The notes: generated by a model from the letters alone, not told the origin. A stretch of 64,000 bases of DNA from Pedobacter alluvionis (GCF_003664035.1 NZ_RCCK01000010.1:372001-436000), one strand, 5' to 3'; shown: positions 8,318-17,367, counted from the stretch's first letter. A program made the numbers and translations.

Positions 8318-9001
8318 TTATCCTTCTTTAAATATGAAGCCCATACCCGGCTTGGTATGGATCAGTTTAACACTATGGTTTTTATCTATTTTCTTTCTGA
8401 GGTAATTGATATAAACATCGATAAAATTTGTGCCCGAATCAAAAGTGTCCCAAACTTTTTCAGCTATTTCCGTTCTGGACAGTACCCTTTCTGAGTTTCC
8501 CATCATATACTCTAATAAGCGGAATTCTTTAGGTGTAAGGTTAACGGGCTCATTGTTCCTTTGTACCATTTTGGTTTCCAAATTCATTTCAAGATCGGCA
8601 AAGCGGAGGATAAAACCCTGGCTAAAAGTATTGTTTAAAGCCTGGTTCCGATTAATCAAAGCCCTGATCCGTGCATGAAGCTCTCTGAAATCAAATGGTT
8701 TTACCAGGTAATCGTTTGCACCGGCATCAAAGCCTTCAATCTTATCATCGGTGGTACCCAATGCGGTAAGCATAATAATAGGGATATTGGGAAGGCTAAG
8801 CCGGATCTCTTTACACAGGTCTATCCCGTTTATTTTTGGCAGGATCAAATCCATAAGGATCAGATCGAATGATTTTGATAAGGCCAGTTTCTTTCCCATT
8901 TCTCCATCATAAGCAAGGGTAACCTGGAAACCAAGTTCGGTCAGCCCCTTATCGATCAGCTCAGCTACCCTTTGTTCATCTTCTATTACCAGAATCTGCA
9001 T
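8318..9001 (-). CDS. OmpR/PhoB-type response regulator
   Basis: A 227-residue protein. The receiver domain (1-118) has acidic residues at 7-9, phosphoacceptor Asp51 in LILMDLILP and the conserved Lys in LVKPFD. The C-terminal winged helix (about 128-225) contains LTPKEFRLLEYM and RKKIDKN. It binds DNA and pairs with the kinase immediately downstream. The strand order regulator, kinase, mgtC, mgtA makes control of magnesium uptake a reasonable guess, but the sequence does not prove it. Confidence 0.93.
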   Translation of the reverse strand: MQILVIEDEQRVAELIDKGLTELGFQVTLAYDGEMGKKLALSKSFDLILMDLILPKINGIDLCKEIRLSLPNIPIIMLTALGTTDDKIEGFDAGANDYLVKPFDFRELHARIRALINRNQALNNTFSQGFILRFADLEMNLETKMVQRNNEPVNLTPKEFRLLEYMMGNSERVLSRTEIAEKVWDTFDSGTNFIDVYINYLRKKIDKNHSVKLIHTKPGMGFIFKEG

Positions 9002-9506
9002 ATCGAAAATTTATAAGTGCAAACTTCAATATTATTTGCCTATAATTTATGTTTTTGTGTTTTAAAAATTTTGGAAAAGGGTTTTAATGGTTACAGGAGA
9101 AACATTGTTGAACAGCCGTTGAATTTGGATAGGATGCGAACGAAAGCTATTTCAAATTAATAAAACCAGAAAATGAACCCATAAATTTTACAATAGGTTT
9201 TAATTAGAGGATACTTCTGCATAGTATCATTAATGTATAATGGCTCCGTTGTAGACCTGTTTGTACATCTAAAGCTTTACCGATAAGTAAAGAATAGGGT
9301 ATAGCAAATCATGTTATTTTGCCGCTGCCTGGGAGATATTTTAGTGAAAAACGTCTAAGCAGGCAAGAAACATATCTCCTTTTTTGTCTTAATCTGATAG
9401 TTTAATGGCTGAACATAGCCTCACTTAAAAGGCATAAAACCGAATTTTGCGGCGTGAAAAGGTTAAGCCATTTTAAATGATCCCGGATTAATTAAATAAA
9501 TAAGTC
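9002..9506. other. Intergenic control region before the pilus locus
   Basis: There is no credible gene in 505 bases between the divergent regulator and the DUF3575 gene. Two inverted repeats interleave: TGCCT (9326-9330) with AGGCA (9361-9365), and GGAGATAT (9332-9339) with ATATCTCC (9372-9379), the last followed by a T-run. This order could make a pseudoknot or a weak terminator. No invertible promoter repeats were seen. Confidence 0.35.
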
Positions 9507-10118
9507 ATGAAAAAAAAGCTACTATCTATATGTTTCTTTATACTATTAATTTGCTGTGGCAGGGGGCTGGCGCAGGAACAGGAAAATACTTTCTTTAAAG
9601 AACATCATCTTGTTATAAAGACCAATCTGCCAGCCATTGCATTAAGAAATATCAATATCGCAGGTGAAATAAGCTTAAGCCCGGATAACACCGCACACCC
9701 GCTTACCCTGTATATACCGGTGTCCTATAATCCCTTTAACTATGGTGGAGATGCCAAGCTAAAACACATCGCTGTGCAACCCGAACTAAGGCTATGGAAG
9801 GGAGAAGCTTTCAGTAAATTCTTTGTAGGCCTGCATGCGCATTATGCTTACTATAATGTAGGAGGTATCTCGGGGATTAACAGGCAACTGAAAGAAAACC
9901 GCTACCAGGGAAATCTTTTCGGAATGGGGGTATCGGGAGGTTATACGCACATGATCAATGATAGGTTTGGTGTCGAATCAGTTTTAGGTTTAGGCTATGC
10001 ATTTATGGATTATGACGTTTATGATTGCCAGCACTGTGGCGCTAAAACAGGAGAAGAAAGCAAAGTTTACTTTGGTCCCACAAAATTTTCAATCTCATTA
10101 GTATACAAGATTAGGTAA
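9507..10118 (+). CDS. DUF3575 outer-membrane-type protein of the pilus locus
   Basis: A 203-residue secreted protein with a signal peptide of about 22 residues (cut near GLAQE). It then has amphipathic strands (HHLVIKTNLPAIALRNINIA, YIPVSYNPFNYGG, FGMGVSGGYTHMIN) ending in FSISLVYKIR, as expected of a small outer-membrane beta-barrel. DUF3575 proteins often neighbour FimA/Mfa pilin genes in Bacteroidota, and that is also the case here. The precise role in pilus biogenesis is not known. It is the first gene of the + strand pilus cluster. The next gene follows after a spacer with a hairpin element. Confidence 0.82.
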   Translation: MKKKLLSICFFILLICCGRGLAQEQENTFFKEHHLVIKTNLPAIALRNINIAGEISLSPDNTAHPLTLYIPVSYNPFNYGGDAKLKHIAVQPELRLWKGEAFSKFFVGLHAHYAYYNVGGISGINRQLKENRYQGNLFGMGVSGGYTHMINDRFGVESVLGLGYAFMDYDVYDCQHCGAKTGEESKVYFGPTKFSISLVYKIR

Positions 10119-10218
10119 TAACCCAAAAATTAGTGAAAACAACGGTTGAATGATGCTTAAAAAGTGTTGTAAGGCCTTTCTATACAATAGATAATAGGAA
10201 TAATTAAACACAATTAAA

Positions 10219-10267
10219 ATGAAACCATCATGGGCAAACCTTATAAACATGCGCATGATAGCTTCAT
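10219..10267 (+). repeat. Pilus-locus intergenic hairpin, copy 1
   Basis: ATGAAACCATCATGGGCA pairs with TGCGCATGATAGCTTCAT: 18-base arms with three mismatches and a 13-base loop. It lies between the DUF3575 and pilin genes. Related hairpins occur at 12661, 14638 and 17368. Confidence 0.8.
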
Positions 10268-10293
10268 CAGTAATAAAAATAAATGATATAACG

Positions 10294-11619
10294 ATGAAAA
10301 AGTTTATTAAAAATTATGCCTTTGTGGCATTCGCTGCCTTATCAATAGCAGCCTGTAAAAAAGATCAAAAAAACGGAGTTAATTTTAGCGGAAGTAATGG
10401 AAAAGATGCCAGGCTTCAGCTCATGGTAGCAGCGCCAAAATCTGTATCTACTTATGCCGTGGCAGATGACAATGCAACTGATGCGGAGATGAAAATCAAT
10501 ACCATAGATGTATTTGTGTATGATGATGGGGCACCTTTCACGCTTACCTCTTATGTCCATATCGATGGAAGTGATGTTTATGAAGCCGATGGAAAAACGA
10601 TCAAAGCGCAATCTCTTGATGTGAAAATCGGTGCCAAACAGGTTTTTGCGGGTGTAAACCTTCCTCAGGAAATTGTAAACAAATTAATGTCAAACTACGC
10701 CAACATGAATACCGCTATCAACGTAGATATGCCTGCTTTGGTAAACGGCGATGGTTCTGTTGCCATGTTTAACGAAAGTATCAACCGTATCACCATTTCT
10801 GAAGACGGTGTCAACAAAATAACAGTACCTGTTAGCCGTTTAGTTGCTAAAACCAGTGTAAAATCTGGACAATCTTTAATGCTTTCTAATATAGCAGGTG
10901 GTAATTTGTCTGAACTTAATTATACTATAGGTCAGGCAAATACCAAGCAAATTGTAGCTCCTTTAGTTAACTTTAGAGATGCTAACTGGTTGGCTGCAGC
11001 GCATAATGCTTCTGATTTAAAATTGGTAGACGTTGCCACTTTCCAACCGGTAAATGCTGCCTCGGCTACTGTCGGTAGCCAAAATGTGGTATATGTGCCA
11101 GAGAATACCTCTAAAGAACATCAACACAATCAGGTAACCTATGTTAGTGTAAGGGCCAAGTTTACGCCGTCTGTACTAACCGGTACCAACCCGCTTGCAG
11201 CCGATGGAACATTCTACGCCGTATTTACCAATTTTGGGGTGTACTACTTTGGTGCATTAGAAGAGGCACAGGAATATGCTACAGCAAACGGAGGTGCAGC
11301 ACCAATTACTTACAATAACGGCCATTGCTACTACCGTTTATATTTAAATCCAGAAGGAAACGTAATGGGTGAAGGCAAATATGACTTACTGAGAAACGTA
11401 TATTATAATGCAACTGTTACCAAAATTAACGGTTTAGGAACTCCGGGCGAAAACCAGATCAATGGCGACAACGGCACGCCTGCTAATCCCGGAAAACCAT
11501 TAATATCACCAGACCCGATATCACCTACAGATCCAATCGCACCATCTAAAAAAGTAAGCATAGAGGCTACCATTACCATTGTACCATGGGCTATGCACGT
11601 TGCAGATTACGAAATTTAA
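10294..11619 (+). CDS. Mfa1-like major fimbrial subunit lipoprotein
   Basis: I chose the ATG at 10294 because it gives a clean lipoprotein signal (MKKFIKNYAF..., lipobox SIAAC, Cys21) and 441 residues. An upstream in-frame ATG at 10219 lies in the repeated hairpin. The protein shows the two-domain FimA/Mfa1 fold: an N-terminal strand region with STYAVADDN at 52-60, INTIDVFVYDD at about 66-76, and a Pro-rich linker before the C-terminal IPWAMHVADYEI-type strand (observed: IVPWAMHVADYEI). Type V pilins are lipidated, sent to the cell surface, cut near the TYA region and assembled by strand exchange. The Pro-Asp-rich C-terminus and Trp-containing last strand match Mfa1 more than FimA. Confidence 0.85.
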   Translation: MKKFIKNYAFVAFAALSIAACKKDQKNGVNFSGSNGKDARLQLMVAAPKSVSTYAVADDNATDAEMKINTIDVFVYDDGAPFTLTSYVHIDGSDVYEADGKTIKAQSLDVKIGAKQVFAGVNLPQEIVNKLMSNYANMNTAINVDMPALVNGDGSVAMFNESINRITISEDGVNKITVPVSRLVAKTSVKSGQSLMLSNIAGGNLSELNYTIGQANTKQIVAPLVNFRDANWLAAAHNASDLKLVDVATFQPVNAASATVGSQNVVYVPENTSKEHQHNQVTYVSVRAKFTPSVLTGTNPLAADGTFYAVFTNFGVYYFGALEEAQEYATANGGAAPITYNNGHCYYRLYLNPEGNVMGEGKYDLLRNVYYNATVTKINGLGTPGENQINGDNGTPANPGKPLISPDPISPTDPIAPSKKVSIEATITIVPWAMHVADYEI

Positions 11620-11644
11620 AATTTGTCTGAAGCTTTTTAAAGAT

Positions 11645-11683
11645 GAATAAGCAGATTTCTGAATTGCAGAAATCTGCTTATTC
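11645..11683 (+). repeat. Perfect intergenic hairpin after the major pilin gene
   Basis: A 16-bp perfect stem GAATAAGCAGATTTCT/AGAAATCTGCTTATTC with a 7-base loop. It follows the pilin stop by 25 bases. It could act as a partial terminator or as a 3' stabiliser that lets the pilin mRNA exceed the downstream genes. No long T-tract follows. Confidence 0.7.
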
Positions 11684-11746
11684 CCATAACAAAAACGGCT
11701 CTTTTAAACAGCTTTATTTAGAAAATGCAATTATACCATTTTGAAT

Positions 11747-12637
11747 ATGAGAAGGATATTTATAATTATACTGGTGCTCATGGTGTCAGCCCAAGCTTGT
11801 ATAAAAGAGAATCTGGAGGATTGTGAATTTAAGATAGCTGTTTATTTTACCCAACCAGATAGCTGTAATAATCGGCCGGTTTATACAAAGAGTGGTCAGC
11901 TCACTGTTTTTGCGTTTAACCAGTCGGGTATTTTATCGGGACGTTTTTCTAATGCCGGAGTTTCTTTCGGGTTGGATGAGCAAATTACATTAAACCTGAA
12001 ACAGGGGGTTTATACCCTTGTAGCAGTAGCGGGATTAAGTGACGAGCATTTTGCAAACCAAAGCCTTATAAATGGGCAGACCCGTCTTAGCGAATTTTAT
12101 ATCCCCTCCTATGTAATGAAAGATGGTAATAAAGAAACAGAAAATGGAGCGTTTTTTATTGGAATACTGCAACAGGTTAAAATAACACAAAACAATGCAT
12201 ATTCAATAGCAATGAAATTAGTGGGCAAACCGCTCAATTTAACTTTAAATGGTGGTCTGGTTAACCATAGTTACCAGGCAAGAATAAGTTATAATGCCAT
12301 TGGGTATAGCTTAACAAATAATTTAACCTACAATTTTGCTACAGATCATTTTACAATGGCAAAGCTTTATACCAATGCCATAAAACAGGATGTTTATCAT
12401 GCAAATACGGGTGTTCTTTGGCCTGTCGGAAATCAGGCATCCAGGTTAATAATACGCGATTTAATTAATGATGTCGACATTTTTAATGCTGATATCAAAG
12501 CGCTACTGGCCAAATTTAGCCAGGTCGATTTTAACTGTGAACCTGTAATTGATATACAGATTAATTATTCCCTTTCCCATAATATTGAAATTGTTATAAA
12601 TGGCTGGAAAGTGCAATACTCAGAAATGGAGCTATAG
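11747..12637 (+). CDS. FimB/Mfa2-like pilus anchor lipoprotein
   Basis: The ATG at 11747 (MRRIFIIILVLMVSAQAC) gives a lipobox ending at Cys18 and a 296-residue protein. The early ENLEDCEFKIAVYF, GQLTVFAFNQSG and GVYTLVAVAGL blocks match the FimB/Mfa2 family. These proteins form the outer-membrane anchor of type V pili and limit filament length. Unlike the pilins they lack the removable N-terminal strand and stay lipidated. The position just after the major pilin agrees. It is short on charged residues late in the chain but otherwise normal. Confidence 0.78.
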   Translation: MRRIFIIILVLMVSAQACIKENLEDCEFKIAVYFTQPDSCNNRPVYTKSGQLTVFAFNQSGILSGRFSNAGVSFGLDEQITLNLKQGVYTLVAVAGLSDEHFANQSLINGQTRLSEFYIPSYVMKDGNKETENGAFFIGILQQVKITQNNAYSIAMKLVGKPLNLTLNGGLVNHSYQARISYNAIGYSLTNNLTYNFATDHFTMAKLYTNAIKQDVYHANTGVLWPVGNQASRLIIRDLINDVDIFNADIKALLAKFSQVDFNCEPVIDIQINYSLSHNIEIVINGWKVQYSEMEL

Positions 12638-12660
12638 TTTAATCATAAAAATGGGTACTA

Positions 12661-12722
12661 ATGAAACCATCATGAGCATACCTATTGGCAAACAGTAGTG
12701 AATATGCCCATGATAGCTTCAT
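12661..12722 (+). repeat. Pilus-locus intergenic hairpin, copy 2
   Basis: Arms ATGAAACCATCATGAGCATA (12661-12680) and TATGCCCATGATAGCTTCAT (12703-12722) pair at 17 of 20 positions. The mismatched positions are the same as in copy 1. Confidence 0.8.
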
Positions 12723-12800
12723 TGCCGCTAAAAAACAACCTGCGAAGCAAGCATGAGTTCCGTTAAAAAAGATAAAATAATAACGAATAATTATATGCTG

Positions 12801-14612
12801 ATGAAAAAGTATCTATATGCATTTATGCTGATGTGTAGTATGGCAATTGTAAGTTGTCGTAAAGAAACAGCACAATTCGAAAGTATGCCAGATGGGGCAA
12901 TAAATCAAAGGGTGAAACTCATGTTGAACCTGCCCAAATCTGTGCAGCCCAAAACCTATGCCATTACCGAAAATGATGAAAACAGGATAGCATCCATAGA
13001 TTTGTTTGCTTTTAAAATAGTGGATGGCAAAGAACTTTTTTCATATTATACAAAAGGAATCATACTGGCAGCAGACGGCATGTTGGGAGAGGCCGCTTTT
13101 TATGCAGATCTTGTAAAAACTACAGACGATTACCGTTTTGTAATCCTTTGTAATGCCAGGGAGGAAGTACAAAAAGCAGCGGGTTCATTTATTGAGGGTA
13201 AACCTAAAGACGATATATTGTATAGCCTGGTTAAGTTAAGCTGTGAAAAATGGACAGCAGCAACTTCTGCCAATTTCACGCCTTTCCCGATGTGGGGAGA
13301 AGGTGGGGTTGTAAAAGGAGTAAATGCGCAAACCAGTAGCATGACTTTTAGTGTATTGCGCAGTTTGGCAGCCATAGATGTAGTTTTAGCACAAGATGCA
13401 AGCAATGATTTCCGGATAACTTCGATGAGTATCTTTAACGCTAACAACAGCGGTCAGATTGTGCCTTTTTCAACCAATTACGATGTAAATCATCAATCTG
13501 TAACAGAGGTAAGTTTACCAGCTTCTGTTCAGTTTTTACCGGTTCAGGATTATCACCTTGACCAGCCTTCCACCGAACTAAAAAATGAAATTTATCTTTT
13601 TGAGAGCAAAGCGGCCTCAGATGTCTTTACATCTGAGGCAACAGGGCTGGTAATTGGCGGAAAATACAAGGGCAGTACCCAGATTACCTATTACAGGGTA
13701 GATATGGTTGATGGCAGTGGTAAGCCCATCGCATTGTTGCGCAATCACCATTATACTGTAAATATAATTAAGGTAAGTGGTGCAGGTATTGCAGATAAGG
13801 AGTTGGCATGGCGTAACAGGCCCGTAAACATAACGGTAGGCATTACCCAATGGAGTGAAGCCAATTTGCCCGATGTGAATATCCCCGAAGTTTATGAGTT
13901 AAAGGTTGGGCAGGAAATTTTTCAGGATAATGGTGGAAGAAAACGGATAAACCTTGATCTTAATACCACTTATTCAGGCGGGTGGACCGTTACTTCAAGT
14001 ACAAATTGGATAATTCCAGCCGCTGGTAGCGGCCCGGCCGGCCAGGCGCAAAACTTTTCTTTTAATGTAGCCAGTAATAAATCAGGCGCATCTAGAACAG
14101 GTACACTCACTTTCAAATCCGGAATGTTAAGTAAAACCATCAAGGTTACCCAGGCTGTACCAAACTTTGCAGATAATTTGCCAGGTCTTGATATCTATGT
14201 TGCCAAAACCGATCTTCCCGGTACACCTAACTGGTACCTCGCAGCGAATGTAAAGGATGGGTCGACATCTACATTAGATGCCTTGAAAATCCAGTTAAAC
14301 CCTGCCCGTACAGGCAGCTGTGCCCAGGTATATGGTGAAGGCTGGCGTTTGCCCAACTATGATGAATTAACCCGCCTTATTCCGTACCAATACAATCAGC
14401 GTAGTGCTGTTGAAAAAGCTCTTCGTGAGGCTGGGGCAACTCTTTTTGACAGACAGTATTTTTATTGGACAGGTACAAATTATATCAATAATTCCTCTGG
14501 CGCCTGGGCCCATATAATTAACGCTAATCCTGGTGGGGGTACATTAAGCTCTACAACTTTAAAAACTTCTGTGAAATACAGGGCTAGGTGTGTGAAAAGT
14601 ATCCCGTTGTAA
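12801..14612 (+). CDS. FimA-fold lipoprotein with BACON and lectin-like tip domain
   Basis: I chose ATG 12801 (MKKYLYAFML) for its lipobox (IVSC, Cys19) over an upstream ATG at 12753. The 603-residue product has a FimA-type region with TYAITENDEN at 52-61 and FPMWGEG. A BACON-like Ig domain follows (GGWTVTSSTNWI ... RTGTLTF). The C-terminal domain of about 140 residues carries EGWRLPNYDEL, FYWTGTNY and a final YRARCVK. These are hallmarks of the DUF1566/Fib_succ C-type-lectin-like fold, with two Cys that may pair. This architecture suits an adhesive tip pilin. Confidence 0.75.
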   Translation: MKKYLYAFMLMCSMAIVSCRKETAQFESMPDGAINQRVKLMLNLPKSVQPKTYAITENDENRIASIDLFAFKIVDGKELFSYYTKGIILAADGMLGEAAFYADLVKTTDDYRFVILCNAREEVQKAAGSFIEGKPKDDILYSLVKLSCEKWTAATSANFTPFPMWGEGGVVKGVNAQTSSMTFSVLRSLAAIDVVLAQDASNDFRITSMSIFNANNSGQIVPFSTNYDVNHQSVTEVSLPASVQFLPVQDYHLDQPSTELKNEIYLFESKAASDVFTSEATGLVIGGKYKGSTQITYYRVDMVDGSGKPIALLRNHHYTVNIIKVSGAGIADKELAWRNRPVNITVGITQWSEANLPDVNIPEVYELKVGQEIFQDNGGRKRINLDLNTTYSGGWTVTSSTNWIIPAAGSGPAGQAQNFSFNVASNKSGASRTGTLTFKSGMLSKTIKVTQAVPNFADNLPGLDIYVAKTDLPGTPNWYLAANVKDGSTSTLDALKIQLNPARTGSCAQVYGEGWRLPNYDELTRLIPYQYNQRSAVEKALREAGATLFDRQYFYWTGTNYINNSSGAWAHIINANPGGGTLSSTTLKTSVKYRARCVKSIPL

Positions 14613-14637
14613 TCACAAAAACTTAACGCAAAATGCG

Positions 14638-14698
14638 ATGAAACCATCATAAGTACACCGCTTACAAACAGCAATAAATATGCTTATGATAGCTTCAT
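14638..14698 (+). repeat. Pilus-locus intergenic hairpin, copy 3
   Basis: Arms ATGAAACCATCATAAGTA and TGCTTATGATAGCTTCAT pair with one G-U and two mismatches. Compared with copies 1 and 2, the inner G-C pair is replaced by A-T on both arms. That is a compensatory change supporting a folded RNA. Confidence 0.8.
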
Positions 14699-14725
14699 AA
14701 CCAATAAAAGACAAATTATAGTCCA

Positions 14726-16195
14726 ATGAAAATATTCAGCTATAACTTAACGGAAAAATGCCCATATAGCCTCTTAAAAATAGGGTATGTAGTGGTTGCT
14801 ATCGTATGGTGCATAAGTATGCTATCCTGCCGGAAACAAGAGATTCTGCCCGCACAGGTACGGAACGAAAACACAAGAGCTGTAGATTTTAATGTGCAGT
14901 TGCCTGGCCATACAGAAGCAGTTAGTACCTACGCCATTACCGAAAACGAAGAGAATGCAATACATACAGTAAACGTATTGGCATTTAAAGTAACGAATAA
15001 AGGTTTGGAAAATGAAAGTGAAACCTTTGCTTACAGCGTAACAGGAACCAGTATTTCAACACCTGATGCTGCAAATAGCGCCGGTAAAAGTTTTAAGGCG
15101 GGTCTTAAAATAGATAACGACAATAATTACCGCTTTGTAGTGCTGGCCAATGTAAGTGAGCAACTTAACGGAATAACGATAAATGAAGGGGAGCGTAAAG
15201 AAGCAGTGATGGCAAAATTGGCTTTCTCTAAAATGGGTCAATGGAATGCCACTTCCGTAACAAATTATGATGCTTTCCCGATGTGGGGCGAAACGGAACC
15301 TGCTGTTATTACTGCAAATACAACTGCATTAAACAGCATTGCAATGGTAAGAAGTCTGGCCCGTATAGATGTAGTTCTTAAAGAAACTGCCGTGTCAAAC
15401 TTTCGGCTCAGTTCAGTAAGTTTGGTTAATAGCTATGCTGAAGGGTTAATTGCACCTTTGAGCAATAACTTTAATGGAAATACGGTAACATCAGAAAGCA
15501 TGCCATCGGCAGCACAGCGAAACGTTAGCCCGGTTACCTATCAGGTACTTTCTCCAGGCAAAAGCCTGCAACAGGAAATCTATGCTTTTGAAAGTCCTAA
15601 AAGTTCATTACAGCCAAACCAAACCACCGGTACAGAATTAATAATTGGTGGTAGGTATAAGGGAAGTGCTGTGGATACCTATTATCGGATTGCTTTTATG
15701 GATGGGTCAGGCAACGCCATACCCTTATTACGTAATTATAAGTATTCCGTTAATATTACTGCCGTAGGCGGAGCTGGTTATGCTAGTATCTCCAATGCAC
15801 AGAATAACATTCCCATAAATATGGAGGTAGAACTGAAGCAATTAGATGATGGTGGCTTAAATGTAATCAGCACAGATGGCCAGTACCTATTGGCTTTAAG
15901 CACAGATCAGGCTGAGGTGGGTGCGGCAAGCGGGCAGGTTATCCCTATCAGAATTTCTTCACTAGGTGCTCCATGGTATGCGTACCGGGACCCTAAAGAT
16001 GCAGGCTGGATAAGTGTTGCTACAGAAATGGATCCTGCAAGCGGTAAATGGAGTTTGCTGATCTATATCAACAGCAGTAACCTAGGTGTTTCCAGACCCA
16101 GAACGGGGAAAATCACCGTTAGGCTTGGCGATGCAAATACAACAATTGGCAGGATCAGTAAAACAATTACCATAACCCAGCGCAATACAAATTAG
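14726..16195 (+). CDS. FimA-fold minor pilin lipoprotein with BACON-like C-terminus
   Basis: A 489-residue lipoprotein with a long signal segment ending in lipobox MLSC (Cys35). TYAITENEEN at 68-77, FPMWGET and GGRYKGSAVDTYYR show it is a paralogue of the 12801-14612 product (shared FPMWGE and GG-YKGS blocks). Instead of a lectin-like domain it ends in a BACON-like module (WYAYRDPKDAGWI ... ITVRLGDANTTIG ... ITQRN). It is probably an accessory or adaptor pilin. It comes 28 bases after hairpin copy 3 and 28 bases before the protease gene. Confidence 0.75.
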   Translation: MKIFSYNLTEKCPYSLLKIGYVVVAIVWCISMLSCRKQEILPAQVRNENTRAVDFNVQLPGHTEAVSTYAITENEENAIHTVNVLAFKVTNKGLENESETFAYSVTGTSISTPDAANSAGKSFKAGLKIDNDNNYRFVVLANVSEQLNGITINEGERKEAVMAKLAFSKMGQWNATSVTNYDAFPMWGETEPAVITANTTALNSIAMVRSLARIDVVLKETAVSNFRLSSVSLVNSYAEGLIAPLSNNFNGNTVTSESMPSAAQRNVSPVTYQVLSPGKSLQQEIYAFESPKSSLQPNQTTGTELIIGGRYKGSAVDTYYRIAFMDGSGNAIPLLRNYKYSVNITAVGGAGYASISNAQNNIPINMEVELKQLDDGGLNVISTDGQYLLALSTDQAEVGAASGQVIPIRISSLGAPWYAYRDPKDAGWISVATEMDPASGKWSLLIYINSSNLGVSRPRTGKITVRLGDANTTIGRISKTITITQRNTN

Positions 16196-16223
16196 GCTGT
16201 AATTGATTGGAATCTTATTTTAA

Positions 16224-17357
16224 ATGGACATGAAAACAAAAAACTATTTATTATGTGGCTTGCTGATGATGTTTATATCCTGTAAAAAGGATGCTAACAT
16301 GGTATCTCCTGTTATAAATACTTCTCCTGAAAGTAACCGTACGGTGTTGGTTTACATGGGTGGTAACAATAATCTGAGCAACGAAACTTACGACAAAATA
16401 GAGGCACTTAAAACATCTTACACTTTGGGCATGGGCAAGTTGTTGATTTTCCAGGCTGCAAAAGGCATAAGTCCGAAGCTAATGGAAATTAGGGCTGGCA
16501 ATAACGGGCATGCAGAAATCAAAATGCTGAAGACATATAATAACAGAAATGCAGCCAGCTGCGGTGTATTTAAAGATGTATTGCAGGATCTTGTAAAAGA
16601 AGCGCCCGCAGATTCGTATGGACTGGTGCTCTTTTCGCATGCGTCGGGTTGGTTGCCCGAGCGTACGCTGATTATGCCCCGCACTATTTTACAGGATAGC
16701 AATAAAGATATGGAACTGCCAGATTTTGCAGCAGCCATACCCGACCATTTTTTTGATTTCATGGTTTTTGAAAGCTGTTTTATGGCAGGGATAGAGGTAG
16801 CCTATGAACTTAAAGATAAAACAGATTATATTGTGGCCTCCTCTGCCGAGATACTTTCTCCGGGTTTTATAGAAATCTACCCGAAGGCGCTGCCTTGCCT
16901 TTATAAGCCAACCGCAGATTTGATATCTTTCGCCCAGCTATATTTTAATCATTACAACCAAAACGAAGGTGATTTGCGTGCGGCTACCATTGCTGTTATA
17001 AATACCAGAACATTACCCGCGCTTGGGGCATGGGTAAGGCATCATGCAGATGATACTTTTCAGGCACACGATTTAAAGGAGGTACAGCATTTCGACAGGT
17101 ACCAGACGCATCGCCTGTTTTTCGATTTCGAAGATTATTACCGTCGCTTATCTCCTCCCGAAAGCCATAACGAATTAGCCATCCTGCTACAAAATACAAT
17201 AGTATACAAAGCCGCAACTCCCCGGTTTCTATTGGGTTATAGTGGTTTTGTAATACACGAATTCAGCGGTTTAACCAGCTACATTCCCCAGGAAGATTTC
17301 GGATACCTGAATACAGCGTATAAGAAATTGAAGTGGACGGTAGCGGTAACTCGTTAA
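16224..17357 (+). CDS. Clostripain-family (C11, clan CD) cysteine protease lipoprotein
   Basis: A 377-residue lipoprotein (lipobox FISC, Cys20). The catalytic dyad is visible: His139 in LVLFSHASGW and Cys185 in FMVFESCFMAGIEV. These match the family-C11 motifs around the His and Cys. The early TVLVYMGGNNNLS strand also fits clan CD. Clostripain-type enzymes cut after Arg or Lys and are often autoactivated. In Porphyromonas a clan CD protease (RgpA/B) matures type V pilins on the cell surface. A lipid-anchored C11 protease within a pilin operon is therefore a plausible maturase. The start may be ATG 16224 or 16230. Confidence 0.83.
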   Translation: MDMKTKNYLLCGLLMMFISCKKDANMVSPVINTSPESNRTVLVYMGGNNNLSNETYDKIEALKTSYTLGMGKLLIFQAAKGISPKLMEIRAGNNGHAEIKMLKTYNNRNAASCGVFKDVLQDLVKEAPADSYGLVLFSHASGWLPERTLIMPRTILQDSNKDMELPDFAAAIPDHFFDFMVFESCFMAGIEVAYELKDKTDYIVASSAEILSPGFIEIYPKALPCLYKPTADLISFAQLYFNHYNQNEGDLRAATIAVINTRTLPALGAWVRHHADDTFQAHDLKEVQHFDRYQTHRLFFDFEDYYRRLSPPESHNELAILLQNTIVYKAATPRFLLGYSGFVIHEFSGLTSYIPQEDFGYLNTAYKKLKWTVAVTR

Positions 17358-17367
17358 AGATTATTTT

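Noticed and set aside
9002..9506. Invertible promoter controlling pilus phase variation
   Set aside because: No long inverted repeats flank a promoter, and no site-specific recombinase gene is nearby.
10219..10293. N-terminal extension of the major pilin
   Set aside because: The extra 25 codons lie in the repeated hairpin and would hide the lipoprotein signal that starts at 10294.
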